Assembly: GCA_029582165.1 (NCBI GenBank)
Contig: CM055888.1
Coordinates: 15,310,001-15,374,000 of the forward strand
Direction of reading: 5' to 3'
From: Portulaca oleracea
Taxonomy: Eukaryota > Streptophyta > Magnoliopsida > Caryophyllales > Portulacaceae
Length of the DNA: 64,000 nucleotides
The notes under the pieces: generated by a model
The model's input: the letters and a program-made list of their open reading frames with translations, nothing else
Database searches by the model: none
What the model was told of the DNA's origin: nothing
Part shown: positions 46,462-57,356 of the stretch, piece by piece
How the letters are laid out: each line of letters starts with the position of its first letter
How positions within the stretch are numbered: position 1 is the first letter of the stretch
Translations under genes and position numbers: made by a program

Positions 46462-46507
46462 TATTCATTTGTAAATGTGCTTGAAGAATTTTTTAATTCA
46501 AAAGATA

Positions 46508-46791
46508 CTCCCTCCTTCTCATATTATTTGTCACATTAGACAAAATTTCAAAAACCAAAAAAACCATTCTTCTACATTAATTTAGCTCATTGAAAATGTA
46601 AAAATGTTGAATAAAATGGTGAATCAAAAAGGAAAAAGGTGAATAAAAAAGAAAAATGGAAGAAAAAGAGGTAATTAATAAGGTTAATTTGTTAAATTTG
46701 TAATTAATGTGTTATTGGAATTATAAAGTGACAGATATTATGAGAAAAAAGAAAGTTAGTTAAAGTGACAGATAATATGGGAAGGAGGTAG
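46508..46791. mobile_element. Stowaway MITE 4
   Basis: Ends CTCCCTCCTTCTCATATTAT and ATAATATGGGAAGGAGGTAG with TA on both sides; 284 bp. Lies 46 bp after MITE 3. Confidence 0.9.
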
Positions 46792-47458
46792 TATTCTTTT
46801 AGGAGGAAATAAAACTTACGTACACTCTATCAATAACAAAATTAAAACTCTTAATTTATCATCATTAAATGCCCGGCCATTGCACGGGCCTTATTCATTA
46901 ATGTGTGATAAAGGATGACTAACTCAAGTGACTAAATTTCAACCCTCGATCGCATCTCTTAACCAATCATATATGATCCTATTACCCTCGTGTAGAAATC
47001 AAATATACACATGCAAAAGGATGACGTCACTTACGTACGATGTACAATAAATAGCAAGCCCTGCCGACTTCGTATTGTGTTGTCAGATTGGTCCCTTACG
47101 AGTGAGTTTAATATATGTCACAATCTAAAACTACTTTGATTTTTCATTTCAAATTGTACGTACTAAATGATAGATTAGAATTCTATTCTTAATTTTTCAT
47201 TTAACTTCTCTCTGAAACTACTTTGATTTTGCTTTTGTTGTTTCTTTGTGTGAATACTCAAGCCTTTTACTTCAAGAAAAAATTTGTTGTAATCAACTTT
47301 TTTTCGCCTATTGTAGTTTACCAATTTAAGTTGTTGACTAATTAATAATAATTCTAGACCATTTGTGCAAACAACGAAGGTGTATAGAAGAAGAAAAAGA
47401 AGTTGAGTTTGCTAACGAGTAGTTAACAAGTCCAAACTATACATCCCGAATAAAATGC
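46792..47458. other. No gene; possible Helitron-type hairpin
   Basis: CCCGGCCATTGCACGGG at about 46872-46888 resembles the terminal hairpin of a minus-strand Helitron but lacks the expected CTAG. Nothing else recognised. Confidence 0.35.
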
Positions 47459-48310
47459 TGTAGAAGGACATTGACCCTCAGAAGCTTAAGGACGTTCATG
47501 CCAGATTTTATATTTTGAAGTGAATGACAAAAGAACAACATGGAAGTTTTCTGGTAAAATAATATATATCTCCTCTATCCCTTTTTCTAACCGGACTAAT
47601 CGTTTGTAACTACCTGATTTGTAGGAAACAATCGATCAAGAAATTGGAAAGAGATAAGATTGCATTTTTCGGTATCTCACACCAAGGAAAGAAAACTGTC
47701 GAAGATTGAAAGAACCAAAGAAGGAAAGAATCATGATGAACCAATCCCAACGTCTCTATTCCATTGACACCAATATGCCTATATATTGAAGATTGAAGAA
47801 TGGAGAAAACCAACGATTCCACGGAAGAAATCGGGTGTTCAAAACAGAGAATTGGGTTCTGTGTTTTTCATGTATTCTCTCTTCGAGTAGAAAGAAGAGC
47901 GTTGTGTGAGGATTCTTGATTGAGAGAAATCAATTCCTTAACGGACTTAGGTTTTGATTTGTGCTATTGTAATCGAATCCTAGACGGACTTAGGATCGAT
48001 TACTGTTTATACCAAATATGTGCTTGGTGTGTGTTTTTCCAAAAATCTGTTCAAAGTGCCCTCTGCAAGGCACTTGGTTCGATTGTAAACCTAAGGACAT
48101 TTACCTTGGGTAACTCAGTTTGCATTCTGTTACAATGATATAAAGGAGGTTATTCAGTTATCTCTTTATTGTCATTTATTTCAAGTTTACTTTGGTTTAT
48201 CTAAAGTTGAATCTTAATCTGAAAAGATTAAGACTCTAACGTCCTTTATCAGTGAGTAATTGTGCAGAAATTTTCATAACCCTATCCACACCCCCTCTAG
48301 GGTTCTTTCA
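47459..48310 (+). repeat. 5' LTR of the Sirevirus
   Basis: 852 bp. The terminal CCTCTAGGGTTCTTTCA and the phrase GTAAACCTAAGGACRTTTACC are shared with the minus-strand LTRs at 1017-5168, showing that the two elements are kin. Confidence 0.92.
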
Positions 48311-48312
48311 AT

Positions 48313-48325
48313 TGGTATCAGAGCC
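48313..48325 (+). other. Primer binding site (initiator tRNA-Met type)
   Basis: TGGTATCAGAGCC two bases after the 5' LTR. Confidence 0.88.
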
Positions 48326-48370
48326 TGGTCCACTGGAGATGCAGAGACTAACCGCTTTGTGGCAAAGATC

Positions 48371-49618
48371 ATGGTAGATCACAACATGGGAGATCGCAAC
48401 ATGGGTGACTTAAGTCAAGGACGTTCATGGAACAAATCACCTTTACTGACAGATGATAACTACAGAGTTTGGAAGTGCCAAATGGAAATCTTCTTGAGAA
48501 ATCAAGATGAGGACATTTGGGATATTGTCAACAAAGGAAATCATCCCACCCCGCTCAAGACTGCTGTAGATGGAACGCAAGTTGAAAAAGAAAGATCAAA
48601 GTATACAAATGGGGAAAAAGGAAAAGCAAAGAAAAATACTCACGCTCATTATCTTTTAATATGCAGTCTTAATTCTAACGAATTTGAAAGGGTGTCTACT
48701 CTTGATACAGCTAAATAGATATGAGATTACTTGGTCACAATCTATGAAGGAACAAATCAAGTAAAAAAGACCAAGATCAACATATTGGTTTAGAAGTATG
48801 AATGATTCAAGATGGAGGAAAATGAATACATTGAATCAATGTTCAAAAGATTCAGTGGAATAATCAACCACCTCAAGTCTCTTGGAAAAACCTATTCCAA
48901 TGAAGAACAGGTGAACAAGGTTCTTCAGTGTCTACCTAGGCACAAATGGGGATTAAAAGTGACGGCTATAGAAGAGGCCCAAGATTTGGAGACTCTAAAG
49001 CTTGAAGAGTTGATAGGCAAGCTCCTTGCACATAATATACGTTTATCTGAAGGAAATCAAACAAAGGAGATTGTACTCAAAAGCACAAAAGAAACAGAGG
49101 AAGAACGAGAGGATGATGATGAAGAAACTATGGCTATGTTAGCTAAAGGATTCAGAAGCCTATACAGAAGAAATCCTAGATTCCGAGGCTACCTAAAAGA
49201 ATCATCCTCCAAAAGACCATCACCCAAAGGTAAAACTCCAATCAAAGATGAAACTGAAACTGCTAGATGTTTTGCTTGTGGTGCAACAGATCATATGGTG
49301 ATAGAATGTCCTCACATAAAGATAGTCAAGGAACAAAGTGATTCCAGAGGAAAGAGATTCAACAGGAAGGCTGTGGTTGCGACCTGGAGTGATAGCGATT
49401 ACACTGAAAGTGAAAGTGATTCTGATGAAATAGCCAATTTATGTCTCATGGCAAAGGACCTTGATGAAGAAGAAGCAAGTGATGATGAGGTATTTACTAA
49501 TCTCTTTCTTAAATGCAATGAAAAGACTCAAAAACAAAGATTGCTTAATCTGCTTGACTATATTACCGACAAAATTCACTATCTTTCTAGAATTGCTGAA
49601 CAAATACCAAAACCATAG
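48371..49618 (+). pseudogene. Sirevirus gag, interrupted by stops
   Basis: The frame opens at 48371 (MVDHNMGDRNMGD) and matches the intact gag at 2709-4100: LTDDNYRVWKCQMEIFL, then KERSKYTNGEKGKAKKN, LKSLGKTYSNEEQVNKVL and the CCHC knuckle CFACGATDHMVIEC (about 49270). Between 48716 and about 48805 the same frame meets four stops. Comparison with the intact relative shows they stand where Gln or Trp codons are expected (CAG to TAG, TGG to TGA). The C-terminal part is acidic. The frame ends at 49618, and gag-like sequence may continue in another frame to about 49930. Confidence 0.85.
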
Positions 49619-49931
49619 CAACTCAACATGAGATAATCCAGAACCCCACCACTGATAACATTAGTCTGAGAAATGAAGTGCATGAAAACCGAAAAGAGCT
49701 AAACATCATTCTCAACCAAGAAATGGACCAAGTTCACTCTATCCTTCACTCTGATAACAAAACCTCTACAGACAAACCCAACCAAAACCCCTTGCCCCCG
49801 CGTAAACCTACCAGCTCGATAAAAGATAGACCAAATACAAAAACCATGTGGGTACCAAAGAAATCAAACAACCACCCTACTGCTCAAAACACAGAACTTT
49901 ATTCAAAAGATCCAGTCCAAAGAAAGGTATA

Positions 49932-52900
49932 ATGTCCTTCAATGCAGGTATGCCTCAGGCTCACAACGACATCTGGTATTTGGACAATGGATGCTCGAGA
50001 CACATGACTGAAGATCCAACCAAATTCAGAGAACTAAAGGACAACAAGAGTGGAAAGGTCACGTTTGGAGACAAAAGCCAAGGGAGGATCCTTGGAGTCG
50101 GCAAGGTCGGTAAGGACTCAACAAATTGTATAAACGATGTATATTTTGTAGAGGGTTTAGAGTACAATCTTTTAAGAATTTCTAATTTTGTGACAAAGGA
50201 TACAAAGCTTGGTTCAATAAAAATTCCTATGTTGTAGAAAAAGAGTCACATGAGTTAGTTCTTAAAGGACATCGAATGAACATGTATATGTTATTGATTA
50301 GTGACCCTATGACCAATGACCTTACATGTCTTAGAGTTGCATTAGATGAATCATGGCTATGGCATCGTTGATTAGGACATGTCAACATGAAGACCCTTCA
50401 GAAACTGAAACTCCTAGGTTTAGTTAGAGGACTACCATCACACAATTTCATTCGTGACAAAATATGTGAAGCAATGCACCAAAGGAAAATAGATCAGAAC
50501 CTGCTTCAAGCCTCTGACTCAAGTTGTCACCTCTAGACGTCTAGAATTATTGCACATAGGCCTTTTTGGACCAATACCATACAAGAGTCTCGGAGGACGT
50601 TCATACATGCTAGTCATTGTTGATGATTTTTCAAGATTTATCTGGGTTTTATTCTTGAAGGATAAGACAGAAGCATTTCCTGAGTTTGAAAAGCTATACA
50701 GACAGCTCAAGGTCCTTACTGGTCTAGTTTTAGTATTAATAAGGACATATCACGGAAAGAAATTTGACAATCAAGACCAATTTGGAGAGTTCGGTGATCA
50801 AGAAGGTGTCACCCACAACTTTTCTGCCCCAAGGATACCTCAACAAAAAGGTGTAGTTGAAAGAAAGAACTAGACACTTGAGAACATGGCAAGAACAATC
50901 ATCTGTGAGAATGATCTGCCCCTATTCCTTTGGGCTGAAATTATAAATGCATCAACCTATATTCTCAACATATGCACTATAAGGTCCTTCATGAAGAAAA
51001 CACCATATGAGTTATTCAAAGGCAAGACACCCAACATAGCCCACCTCAAGGCCATTAGATGCAAATGCTTCATACACAACAATGGTAAGAAGGCTCTAAG
51101 CAAATTTGAACCAAGAAGTGAACAAGGAATCCTAGTAGGATACTCCTTATCTAGCAAGTCCTATAGAGTCTATGTAAAAGCATCCAGAAAGGTGGAAGAA
51201 TCCATTCATGTCGTCTTTGATGAGTCCACCACCTCCGCTACAGAAATGTCCTCCATACAATTTCAAATCCTACAAGAAGATGAAGATGAGGACACCCCTC
51301 GTATCTTTCAACAAGGTCCTCCACCACAAAACCAAGAACCTCCTCCAGGAAATGAACCAGAAACACATGCACAACCAGATTCAGAACATGAGGAAGCAGT
51401 TAATGATGATCAAGGACCTTTACGAGAAGAAACTCCTCCAAATGTCGTTGGCTCAATGCCAACTAACTCTGAGGATCCCCCAAGGACCTTCAGGTTCAAG
51501 CCTGCCCATCCATCTGACAACCTTCTATCAGGTCTGGACACAGGTATTAGAACTCCCTCCTCTCTTAGAAACTTTTGTGCCTTTCATGCATTTGTTTCGC
51601 AGATTGAGCCAAGTGGACCTGAAGAAGCCCTAAAGGACAGCAACTGGATTCTTGCCATGCAAGAAGAGCTCAACCAGTTTGAAAGAAATAAAGTCTGGAA
51701 GCTTGTCCCAAGACCAAAACACCATCCCGTTATTGGTGTAAAGTGAGTCTTTCGAAACAAACTAGATGAACATGGCACTGTTACAAGAAACAAGGCCAAC
51801 TTAGTGGCCAAAGGATACAACCAAGAAGAAAACATTGACTACAAAGAAACCTTAGCCCCAGTTGCCAGATTAGAGGCCATTCGAATACTACTAGCCTATG
51901 CATCATCAGCTCATATGAAGTTGTATCAAATGGATGTCAAAAGTGCCTTCCTAAATGGACATCTAAAGGAAGAAGTCTATGTCTAACAACCTCAAGGATT
52001 TGAACAAGAAGATCCAGATTCTTATGTCCAGAAGCTTCAAAAGGCCCTTTATGGACTCAAGCAAGCTCCCAGAGCTTGGTATGAAAGACTAAGTTCTTTC
52101 TTTCTGAAAAATGGATTCAAAAGAGGCCTCATAGACAAAACATTGTTCATCAAAACCTCAGGTCAGGATTCTATCATAACTTAAGTTTATGTAGATGACA
52201 TTATATTTGGTGCTACTAATGAAAAACTGGTGAAGGAGTTCTCTGACCTCATGAGCAAGGAGTTTGAAATGAGTCTAATAGGAGAACTTAGCTTCTTTCT
52301 GGGCTTACAAATCAAACAAAATAATGATGACATCTCTCTTAATCAAAGTAAGTATGTTAAAGAAATATTGAAGAAATATGGTCTTGAGAATGCCAAACAA
52401 TGTCCTCTACACTAAAACTTGACCGGGATCAAAATGGTAAGGACATTCCTGACAAACACTACCGAGGTATGATTAGATCTCTTCTTTACTTAACTGCTAG
52501 TCGCCCAAATATCATGTTTAGTGTTTGCTTGTGTGCTCGGTTTCAATGTGCTCCCAAAGAATCTCACTTGGTTGCTGTCAAAAGGATATTGAGATATCTT
52601 GCATGTACCAAGGACCTTGGACTGTGGTATCCTAGAAACAACTCCCTTCATCTCATTGGGTATACAGATGCAAACTTTGCAGGATCCAGAAGTTATCAAA
52701 AGAGCACCTCTGGAGGTTGCCAAATGCTGGGTCTATCCTTGATATCCTGGCAATCAAAGAAGCAAAATGCAGTTGCCCTTTCCACAACATAAGCTGAATA
52801 CATAGCAGCTGGAGCATGCTGTGCACAAATCCTGTGGATCAAACAGCAGATGAAGGACCTCAGAATAGAGCTCTCAGATATTCCAATTAAGTGTGACAAT

Positions 52901-53122
52901 CAAAGTGCCATTTAAATCACTAAGAATCCGGTCCAACACTCCCGTACCAAACACATTGAGGTGCGACACCACTTCATAAGAGACCATGTAGATAAAGGCC
53001 ATATAATATTGGACTTTGTCCCCACTCATCTACAACTGGCATACATCTTTACCAAGGCCCTTCCCACAGAGCAATTCATCAATAATAGAAGGGAGCTTGG
53101 CATGTTACAACCTGATGACTAG
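49932..53122 (+). pseudogene. Sirevirus pol (protease, integrase, RT, RNase H), decayed
   Basis: Protease: WYLDNGCSRHMTED near 49974-50015; the usual DSG active site reads DNG. Integrase: HIGLFGPIPYKSLGG and VDDFSRFIWVLFL at 50550-50660, then IRTYHGKKFDN; two catalytic acidic positions (normally HID and SDHG) are Gly and Tyr, while the downstream GVVERKN block is kept with a stop after it. RT: KVWKLVPRP near 51700, DVKSAFLNG near 51935, YGLKQAPRAWYERL near 52050 and the YVDD catalytic motif at 52188-52199. RNase H: TDANFAGSR near 52665 to KALPTEQF near 53060. Numerous stops break it, several at Trp or Gln codons (51744, 51984, 52182, about 52790). Pol ends QPDD, then TAG at 53120, followed by a purine tract. 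Confidence 0.92.
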
Positions 53123-53665
53123 TTGAGGGGGAGCTAGTATTCTCCTTTCCACCTGATGAAAATTCTTTGTTGCTTATAAGGTTCTTAACATAATTGTCTT
53201 GAACCTCCTTAAGCAATCTTACATTAAAACCTGGCAAACGGTTACCGTGACAGTTCATTCAATAACTACTCAGGTTAACTGTCCCTTTCAAAAAGATTTT
53301 ATATTTTTTTCCTTCCTTTCTTAAACGTTTAAAATCTTTTTCAAAACCTCCTCCTTATTTTCAAATTCGTTTCAAAAACATTCCAAAAAAAAAACATTTC
53401 AAAATACCTTCCTTATTTTCGAGATATCACCTTTCCCTTTATGTCCCATCAAATTTACACCCAATATGTTCCCTTTCCTTCCCAACCACGTGTCTCTCTC
53501 TCTCCATAATTACACACACCTTCCCAAAACTAACTCATCTCCCTCACCAACCTCCTATTTAAACTCACTCTATCTCCACTTACCCCACCACTCACATCAC
53601 AATCACAATTCCTCCTTTCCTTCCATCCTTCTCTCTTCTCTGATATTCATCCCTGTCCACTCACC
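53123..53665 (+). other. Spacer between Sirevirus pol and the extra ORF
   Basis: Starts with a purine tract (TTGAGGGGGAGCT, 53123-53135). The rest is C- and T-rich, G-poor (CCTTCCTTTCTTAAACG, then TCTCTCTCTCCATAATTAC) and ends directly before the ATG of the extra ORF. This composition is typical of an untranslated leader and could support a separate, possibly spliced, transcript. Confidence 0.55.
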
Positions 53666-54852
53666 ATGAAAAAGCGCCCAACCCACAAAAATGTTGCTCC
53701 CTCTCCGCCTGCTGGAGTCGCCAAAAGACTTCGCTCCAGCAAGTCTTCATCAAACCCTCCCGACTCCACTCACTTCCACTCATCATCATCCGACGCCATT
53801 GCTATACCTTCCCAAATTCCCACCATTCTGTCACTCACCTACGAGCAGCATCTCGAGAACCTGGCAAATCGTCTCATTTTGTGATGTTATAATGTAGACA
53901 TTGACTCACTCCTCAATATTTTTCCATCCTTTTCCACACTTAAAGATCTCGGCTACTCCACCTTCTTCGACTGTGAATCGGTAATTTACCCCTCACTCAT
54001 TCTTCAGTTCTATACAAATCTCATCCCCAACTCCAAATGTCCCTCCATGCAAACTTCTGTCGCCGGAGTTGATATCTTTCTCACCCCTTCTCAAATTGAA
54101 CGCATTTTGAACCTTCATCCCAACCCCACCAAACCACCTTTGTCTCTTCCCTATGACCCTAAGCAGGAACTTCGTCGGCAATTTGCCCGACCGACTGAAC
54201 TCAAAAACTCTCAATATACTGGCCTAACCTCTGAGACCCACTTTCTCTACTATACCCTTGTCCCAACCATACTCCCCAGAGTTACAAACAAGGAAACCAT
54301 CAATGCAGCCTGTGCTACCTTTCTTCTCAATGTCCTCAATGACTGCCATCCTGACCTTAGAGAGATGGTCATTCATCACTTCATCAAAGCTGCCATCTCA
54401 ACCTCTGGCCCACTACCATATGGGAACCTGTTGACCAAGATCTTTCGGCACTGCAATGTGTCCTTGGAAGGAACTGATCAATCCTCCCTCAACCTGCCCA
54501 CTATTGGAACTTCCCTCTTCCTTACTCTTGGTTACCAACTGCAGCCAATGGCTCCTGGCTTCATAACGATGAAATCAAGGAAGTTGTGGCCTCTAGCTCA
54601 GCAGCAGCTGCAAAAGATGCCAATGACACTCTCCAAGGATAAATTTCCAGCATATTGACAATAGTAGAGGCCCTTCACCAGGAAGTCCAAGGAATTCAGC
54701 AGGAGGTCAAGGCCTTTCGGGCAGCACGGACTGAACTGACCGAGGCTCTAAAGAATGTTGTCCCAGCAAACACACAGGCCACCCAGTACTCCATAGTCCC
54801 AACCTCTCCTCCCGCTCCTGTCGACCCAACCCCCACTGATCCCCAGTCTTAA
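53666..54852 (+). pseudogene. Extra Sirevirus ORF with a 'putative plant transposon protein'-like domain
   Basis: Sense-strand ORF between pol and the 3' LTR. The N-terminus is Ser/Pro/Lys-rich (KKRPTHKNVAPSPPAGVAKR) and probably disordered. The centre has FLTPSQIERILNLHP near 54074, TGLTSETHFLYYTLVP near 54220, and KAAISTSGPLPYGNLLTKIF near 54390-54450. The LPYG-LLT-IF wording is characteristic of the domain annotated in plants as putative plant transposon protein (Transposase_32 type). The C-terminus is a predicted coiled coil (EALHQEVQGIQQEVKAFRAA near 54665) and a Pro/Thr tail. I see no membrane segment or signal peptide, so it does not look like a typical envelope protein. Breaks: a TGA at 53882-53884 (probably from CGA) and a frame change near 54550. 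Function unknown. Confidence 0.75.
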
Positions 54853-55101
54853 AATTATTTTTACTATGTTTTTCGAACTTTTTTCCATGCCAAACATTTC
54901 CTCCTGTTTCCTTTTTGGATGAAAGCCAAAAAGGGGGAGAAGAACCATGCATAGTATCGTAGTTTATTTTCATAAGGGTCTGTAAGAAAACTTATATCTC
55001 TTTTTGCTAATCCCTTTATGAATGACCTTTATCTGCTATGTTATCTGTCATATGTACTATGCTTGCATTTGGTTTTGTCTTTCATTCAAAAAGGGGGAGA
55101 T
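54853..55101 (+). promoter_or_regulatory. 3' untranslated region with repeated polypurine tracts
   Basis: CCAAAAAGGGGGAGAAGAACC at about 54926-54946 and AAAAAGGGGGAGATTG ending at the LTR (55088-55101). Both are preceded by similar wording (GGATGAAAG or TTTCATTC). Repeated tracts of this type are a Sirevirus hallmark. Confidence 0.8.
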
Positions 55102-55963
55102 TGTAGAAGGGCATTGACCCTCAGAAGCTTAAGGACGTTCATGCCAGACTTTATGTTTTGAAGTGAAAGACAAAAGAACGACAAACAGGGAAGTTTTCTG
55201 GTAAAATAATATCTATCTCCGCTATCCCTTTTTCTAACCGGACTAATCGTTTGTAACTACCTGATTTGTAGGGAACAATCGATCAAGAAATTGGAAAGAG
55301 ATAAGATTGCATTTTCTGGAATCTCGCAAGAAGGAAAGAAAACTGCCGAAGATTGAAAGAACCGAAGAAGGAAAGAATATCATGCTGAATCAATCCCAAC
55401 GTCTCTATTCCATTGATACCAATACGCCTATATATTGAAGATAGAAGAATGGAGAAAACCAACGATTCCACGGAAGAAATCGGGTGTTCAAAACAGAGAA
55501 TTGTGTTATGTGTTTTTCGTGTATTCTCTCATCGAGTAGAAAGAAGAGCGTTGTGTGAGAATTCTTGTTTGAGTGAAATCAATTCCTTAACGGACTTAGG
55601 TTTTGATTTGTGCTATTGTAATCAAATCCTAGAGGGACTTAGGATCGATTAGTGTTTACACCAAATCTGTGCTTGGTGTGTGTTTTTCCAGAAATCTGTT
55701 TAAAGTGACCTCTGCAAGGCACTTGGTTCGATTGTAAACCTAAGGACGTTTACCTTGGGTAACTCAGTTTGCATTATGTTCCAACGGAATAAAGGAGGTT
55801 ATTCAGTTATCTCTTTATTGTCCTTTATTTCAAGTTTACTTTGGTTTATCTGAAGTTGAATCTTAATCTGAAAAGATTAAGACCCTAACGTCCTTTATCA
55901 GTGAGTAATTGTGCAGAAATTTTCATAACCTTATTCATCCCCCCCCCCCCTAGGGTTCTTTCA
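55102..55963 (+). repeat. 3' LTR of the Sirevirus
   Basis: 862 bp; differs from the 5' LTR by scattered substitutions and by a longer C-run (about 55939-55950) near its end. Confidence 0.92.
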
Positions 55964-55968
55964 AATGC

Positions 55969-56990
55969 AAATAATAAAATACTTATTATATTCCACATCC
56001 CCTTCAAGGTGATTGGGATTTGAGAGGAGTATCAATCAAGCCTAACCTTAGAGACAAATAGTTGTGTTGATATTCATTAAGAGCCTTAGTCATGATATCT
56101 GCACTTGTTAGAACATGGAGACATAGGCTATTTGGATTAGTCCTTTATAGACCTTATCTAGAAGATTCAACTCCGTATCAAAGTCGAGTATGTCCTTTCG
56201 TCCAAGTTTGACATATACAGTTCATATTTTATCCCAGTTTATGCGAACATTAGAGGTAGAACATTTGGATGAGGCCAAATGAGTAGTTCGTTATACTAAA
56301 TCTAGGTACAACAGTATAATGACTACTCTTATATATTGATTCCATATTCCTGCTAGTGGGATACTTTGATTATGATTGGGGAGTATATGTCCTACCACAA
56401 GAAGATCTCTCACTGGATATTTAATTTGTAAAACTTGGAAGCTTCTTTATCTTCTAGAAAACGAAGAACTAGAACACAATATCATGTTCTTCAACAAAAG
56501 TAAAGTATCGGGCTATGGCAGAAGTAACTAGTGAATTAATACAAAGTTTCGTTATATCACTGTCGTTCTTCTTAAACCGCCTACACATAGCCAACCATCC
56601 ATTTTATCGTGAAATAGCTAAGCATATTGAACTGGATTGTTATTCTATTTGTGAAATGTTAGTTGCGGGTCTGCTAAAGTTTTTCAAGGTACCTGTCAAA
56701 AAGCGGTCTGTAAATCTGTTAATTTCAGTTTCTCAAGTCCATGTAGGTCATTATCAGCCTACATGCTCCAACTTGAGGGGAGAGTGATGAACAAAAGCAG
56801 GATTATGATTATTATCCTGCCTCTATTATTATTATAACTGTATTAAGAATCCTCTTTTAGAATTAGTAGTCTATCTAACTCAAGTATAATTGAAAAGCCA
56901 AATTTAAGAATCCTCTTTAAATACTAAAATCGTGATCTGGATCAACGATCTTACGATTTTACAATCCAAAAACCCGCCATCTTTCCAACT
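55969..56990 (+). pseudogene. Remnant of another Copia: RNase H end and start of 3' LTR
   Basis: The clear part begins near 56495: SSTKVKYRAMAEVTSELIQS matches the Copia RNase H motif (SSTEAEYRAMA...). Then come IANHPFYREIAKHIELDC (usually NPVFHERTKHIEIDC) and PTCSNLRGE with a stop at 56785-56787. The last codons include the purine tract TTGAGGGGAGAG, and the next bases TGATGAACAAAAGCAGG would be the start of its 3' LTR. Upstream to about 56090 the sequence is too decayed to read. No matching 5' LTR is in the window. Confidence 0.75.
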
Positions 56991-57015
56991 CTTATTAGAA
57001 TCTCAATGATGTTAG

Positions 57016-57350
57016 GGCAAAAAATTACTCTGAGGTACCCTAACTTTTGGTTAAATATTTTTTGGTACCCCAACTTTTCAAAACTCATTTTGGGGTACCC
57101 TTAATTTTAGGATTAATAATTATTAGGTGCTTTTCAAGTCATCAATTTTATTAAGTGACTGAAATACCATTGTTCTTCCATTCCTGAAAAAATACCCTTG
57201 AAGAAGAAAAATAAGGGTATTTCGGTCACTTAATAGCACTAAATAATTACTAACCCAAAAACTAAGGGTACCTCAAAATGAGTTTTGAAAAGTTGGGGTA
57301 CCGAAAAACAGCTTCCCCAAATATTGGGGTACCTCCGAGTAACTTTTTGC
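57016..57350. mobile_element. MITE with long inverted ends rich in GGTACC
   Basis: 335 bp. The left end GGCAAAAAATTACTC continues TGAGGTACC and pairs with the right end GGTACCTCCGAGTAACTTTT. Further pairing (TTTTGGGGTACC, AACTTTTCAAAACTCATTTT) runs most of the way to the centre. TGTTAG flanks both sides (57010-57015, 57351-57356) as a possible target duplication. Superfamily uncertain. Confidence 0.75.
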
Positions 57351-57356
57351 TGTTAG

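Larger units (their letters stand above)
47459..55963 (+). mobile_element. Full-length Sirevirus (Copia) with an extra ORF after pol
   Basis: LTRs 47459-48310 and 55102-55963, both starting TGTAGAAGG and ending GGGTTCTTTCA, flanked by a perfect 5-bp target duplication AATGC (47454-47458 and 55964-55968). The initiator-Met primer site is at 48313. Sirevirus assignment rests on protease wording SRHMT, RT wording DVKSAFLNG and VDDIIFGAT...GELSFFLGLQIKQ, repeated AAAAAGGGGGAGA purine tracts, and an additional ORF between pol and the 3' LTR. Gag and pol carry many stops and lost catalytic residues, so the copy is inactive by itself. Confidence 0.95.

Noticed and set aside
53391..53660. Ser/Pro/His-rich frame before the extra Sirevirus ORF
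   Set aside because: C/T-rich leader sequence gives such frames by composition; the ORF starting at 53666 is better supported.
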